A stretch of 64,000 bases of DNA from CAZJWC01 sp964550125 (lineage in GTDB: Bacteria > Bacillota > Clostridia > Christensenellales > Borkfalkiaceae), in the NCBI GenBank assembly GCA_964550125.1, contig CAZJWC010000001.1, positions 124,001-188,000 of the forward strand, written 5' to 3'. A program made the translations under genes and the position numbers. The notes below the pieces were generated by a model. It was not told the DNA's origin. It ran no database searches and was given only the letters and a program-made list of their open reading frames with translations. Shown here piece by piece: positions 62,829-64,000 of this stretch. The stretch's first letter is position 1. Each line of letters starts with the position of its first letter.

Positions 62829-62857
62829 AGTATATCACATTTTTTTATTTGTTGCAA
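62829..62857 (-). promoter_or_regulatory. Promoter of the holA-cdaA-lysC operon
   Basis: Minus strand: TTGCAA (62852-62857), 17-base spacer, TATACT (62829-62834), upstream of holA. Confidence 0.7.
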
Positions 62858-62878
62858 GAAACTAACGTTCCCTTTTGA

Positions 62879-64000
62879 TTAAATTAAAGTCAAACATACA
62901 CCCAAAATAGTTATTAAAAACAGTACGAAGGAAATAGTTGATTTTGTTTGCAACGAAAGATTTACTTTATCTGTCAAATTATATACTCCAACATAGTAAG
63001 GAAAAGCAAAAATTTTAAATGAAAATCCTGATAGTATAAACTTTGAATAATCTACAAGATTGATTACAACTTTTACTATTTTTACAAAATAAGCAGGCAA
63101 ATATAAAATATAGAGTGATATAAAGGGTAAAATCATTGCAAGTATCACAGTAAACAACAGAGTTATGTACAATATGCTTATTATGGGAATAAACAAAAAG
63201 TTTGTAAATATACCCAGCAATGAAATATATCCAAAATAATCAATCATAATAGGTATCGTAGAAATTTGAACTGCAATTATCAATGCAATACTTTCACTAA
63301 TCTTTTGGGGTATTTTCTTAACCTTTAAAAGCACTCTTTTAAAACAGGGGAATACCAAAACAGTACCAACCGTTGCACTAATTGAAAGTAAGAAGCCAAC
63401 TGAAAATATGTATGCAGGATTGATTAGCATAAGCAATAAACAAGCAAATGATAACGACTCCAACCTATCATATTTAACACCTATAGTTTTTGTAAATAAA
63501 AGCACTATACACATTATCACTGCTCTTACAGATGAAGATGAAAAACCACATATACCCGAATAAATAATTATTATAATGGAAGTTAATATTAGATTAAGTT
63601 TTGGAGAAGTTTTTAATTTATTTAAGATAAAGGCACAAACTCCTGCTAAAATGCCTATATGCAAACCTGAAACAGCAAAAATATGTGCAATTCCACCATA
63701 TCTAAAGTTAGCAAGTGTTCCTTTCTCAATTTGCGTACAATCTCCCGTTATTAGTGCAAAACTAATACCTGCATCTTCCCCGTCCATATTACCTGACAGA
63801 GTGGAAAAAATGTTTTCTTTTATATATAAAAATAATGAAAACTTATTCTTATATACAGTTATTTCCTTAGTATTTGAATAATACTTTATCTTATCTAGCA
63901 TTACGCTTTGCATGTTGGTATAATTATCAACTGAACCATAAAAGAAAATTATGTCGCCAAGGTTATAATCGTTTTCGCCCTCATAAAAAACTCTCAGCTT
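62879..64000 (-). CDS. ComEC/Rec2-family DNA-uptake membrane protein (partial, N-terminus beyond window)
   Basis: The minus-strand frame is open to the right edge, giving at least 373 residues. It starts inside the DUF4131-type N-terminal region and continues with the competence domain: GDCTQIEKGTLANFRYGGIAHIFAVSGLHIGILAG (about 85-119) and about ten membrane helices. It ends in FVLFLITILGVCLTLI, right after the competence domain, without the metallo-beta-lactamase domain of full ComEC. The ATG at 63913 lies in this open frame and should not be taken as the start. Confidence 0.85.
   Translation of the reverse strand, partial: KLRVFYEGENDYNLGDIIFFYGSVDNYTNMQSVMLDKIKYYSNTKEITVYKNKFSLFLYIKENIFSTLSGNMDGEDAGISFALITGDCTQIEKGTLANFRYGGIAHIFAVSGLHIGILAGVCAFILNKLKTSPKLNLILTSIIIIIYSGICGFSSSSVRAVIMCIVLLFTKTIGVKYDRLESLSFACLLLMLINPAYIFSVGFLLSISATVGTVLVFPCFKRVLLKVKKIPQKISESIALIIAVQISTIPIMIDYFGYISLLGIFTNFLFIPIISILYITLLFTVILAMILPFISLYILYLPAYFVKIVKVVINLVDYSKFILSGFSFKIFAFPYYVGVYNLTDKVNLSLQTKSTISFVLFLITILGVCLTLI

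Overview
The window is low-GC, densely packed DNA from a Firmicute (Bacillota), most likely an anaerobic member of the Clostridia. Supporting signs: an IspH-ribosomal protein S1 fusion, a large Alu-domain-type SRP RNA, a DnaD/DnaI primosome pair, PflA/PflB, a PyrK-PyrD dihydroorotate dehydrogenase, a Na+-pumping biotin decarboxylase, a SpoVB-like flippase, DUF421/DUF4363, CdaA, strong AGGAGG ribosome sites and TTGACA/TATAAT promoters. The species cannot be named from the sequence; an uncultured gut clostridium is a guess. I saw no insertion sequence, prophage or CRISPR array.

Layout. 1-1236: 5' part of htpG, cut by the window edge. 1311-11381: a ten-gene minus-strand operon from one good promoter: a divergent carboxyltransferase, OadG-like, biotin carrier, OadB and OadA (Na+-pumping decarboxylase), then SurE, a BaiN/HI0933-like flavoprotein, Cmk, PlsC and IspH-S1. 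11504-13107: a VTT-domain membrane protein, RNase HI and a tRNA-Trp with its own promoter and terminator. 13157-19124: an accessory block with an M19 dipeptidase, two tandem ~540-residue helical paralogues, a 166-residue orphan, a DUF1963 protein and two small tandem paralogues. 19228-28504: PHP phosphoesterase (+), then minus-strand S51 peptidase, RpiB, arginine/tyrosine phosphatase, TsaC, DnaB, a YcxB-like protein, PepF, a membrane protein, DegV, signal peptidase I and an unlisted 56-residue DUF951 protein. 28514-36651: an alpha/beta-hydrolase-like protein, SbcC, SbcD, and divergently DnaD-like and DnaI-like primosome proteins. 36704-42367: pyrC-K-D-F-E-B-I operon. 42470-45565: pflB-pflA under a ZTP (pfl-motif) riboswitch. 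45772-52547: surface lipoprotein, nicotinamidase-like protein, PTS_EIIC_2-type protein, metallophosphoesterase, DUF1292 protein, trypsin-like lipoprotein. 52605-52875: SRP RNA. 53205-58237: a P-loop-like protein, DUF4363/DUF421, a THF riboswitch with folT-like ECF S component, a SpoVB-like flippase and a Cys-rich protein. 58279-64000: lysC, DUF1015, a 35-residue CdaR remnant, cdaA, holA, and a comEC-like gene cut by the window edge.

How the parts work together. One-carbon/purine status is read twice: the ZTP riboswitch senses the ZMP/ZTP alarmone upstream of pyruvate formate-lyase (formate supply), and the THF riboswitch controls a probable folate transporter. Pyruvate metabolism and Na+ bioenergetics meet in the decarboxylase operon. 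Chromosome replication genes (dnaB, dnaD/dnaI, holA, sbcCD) are spread over the window.

The least explained items are the tandem-paralogue block at 13976-19124, the micro-CdaR (a membrane anchor with a perfect ribosome site but no YbbR domains), the carboxyltransferase paralogue lacking its usual glycine-rich motifs, a hookless SbcC, and the P-loop-like gene at 53205 with its upstream inverted repeat and downstream 14-codon ORF.
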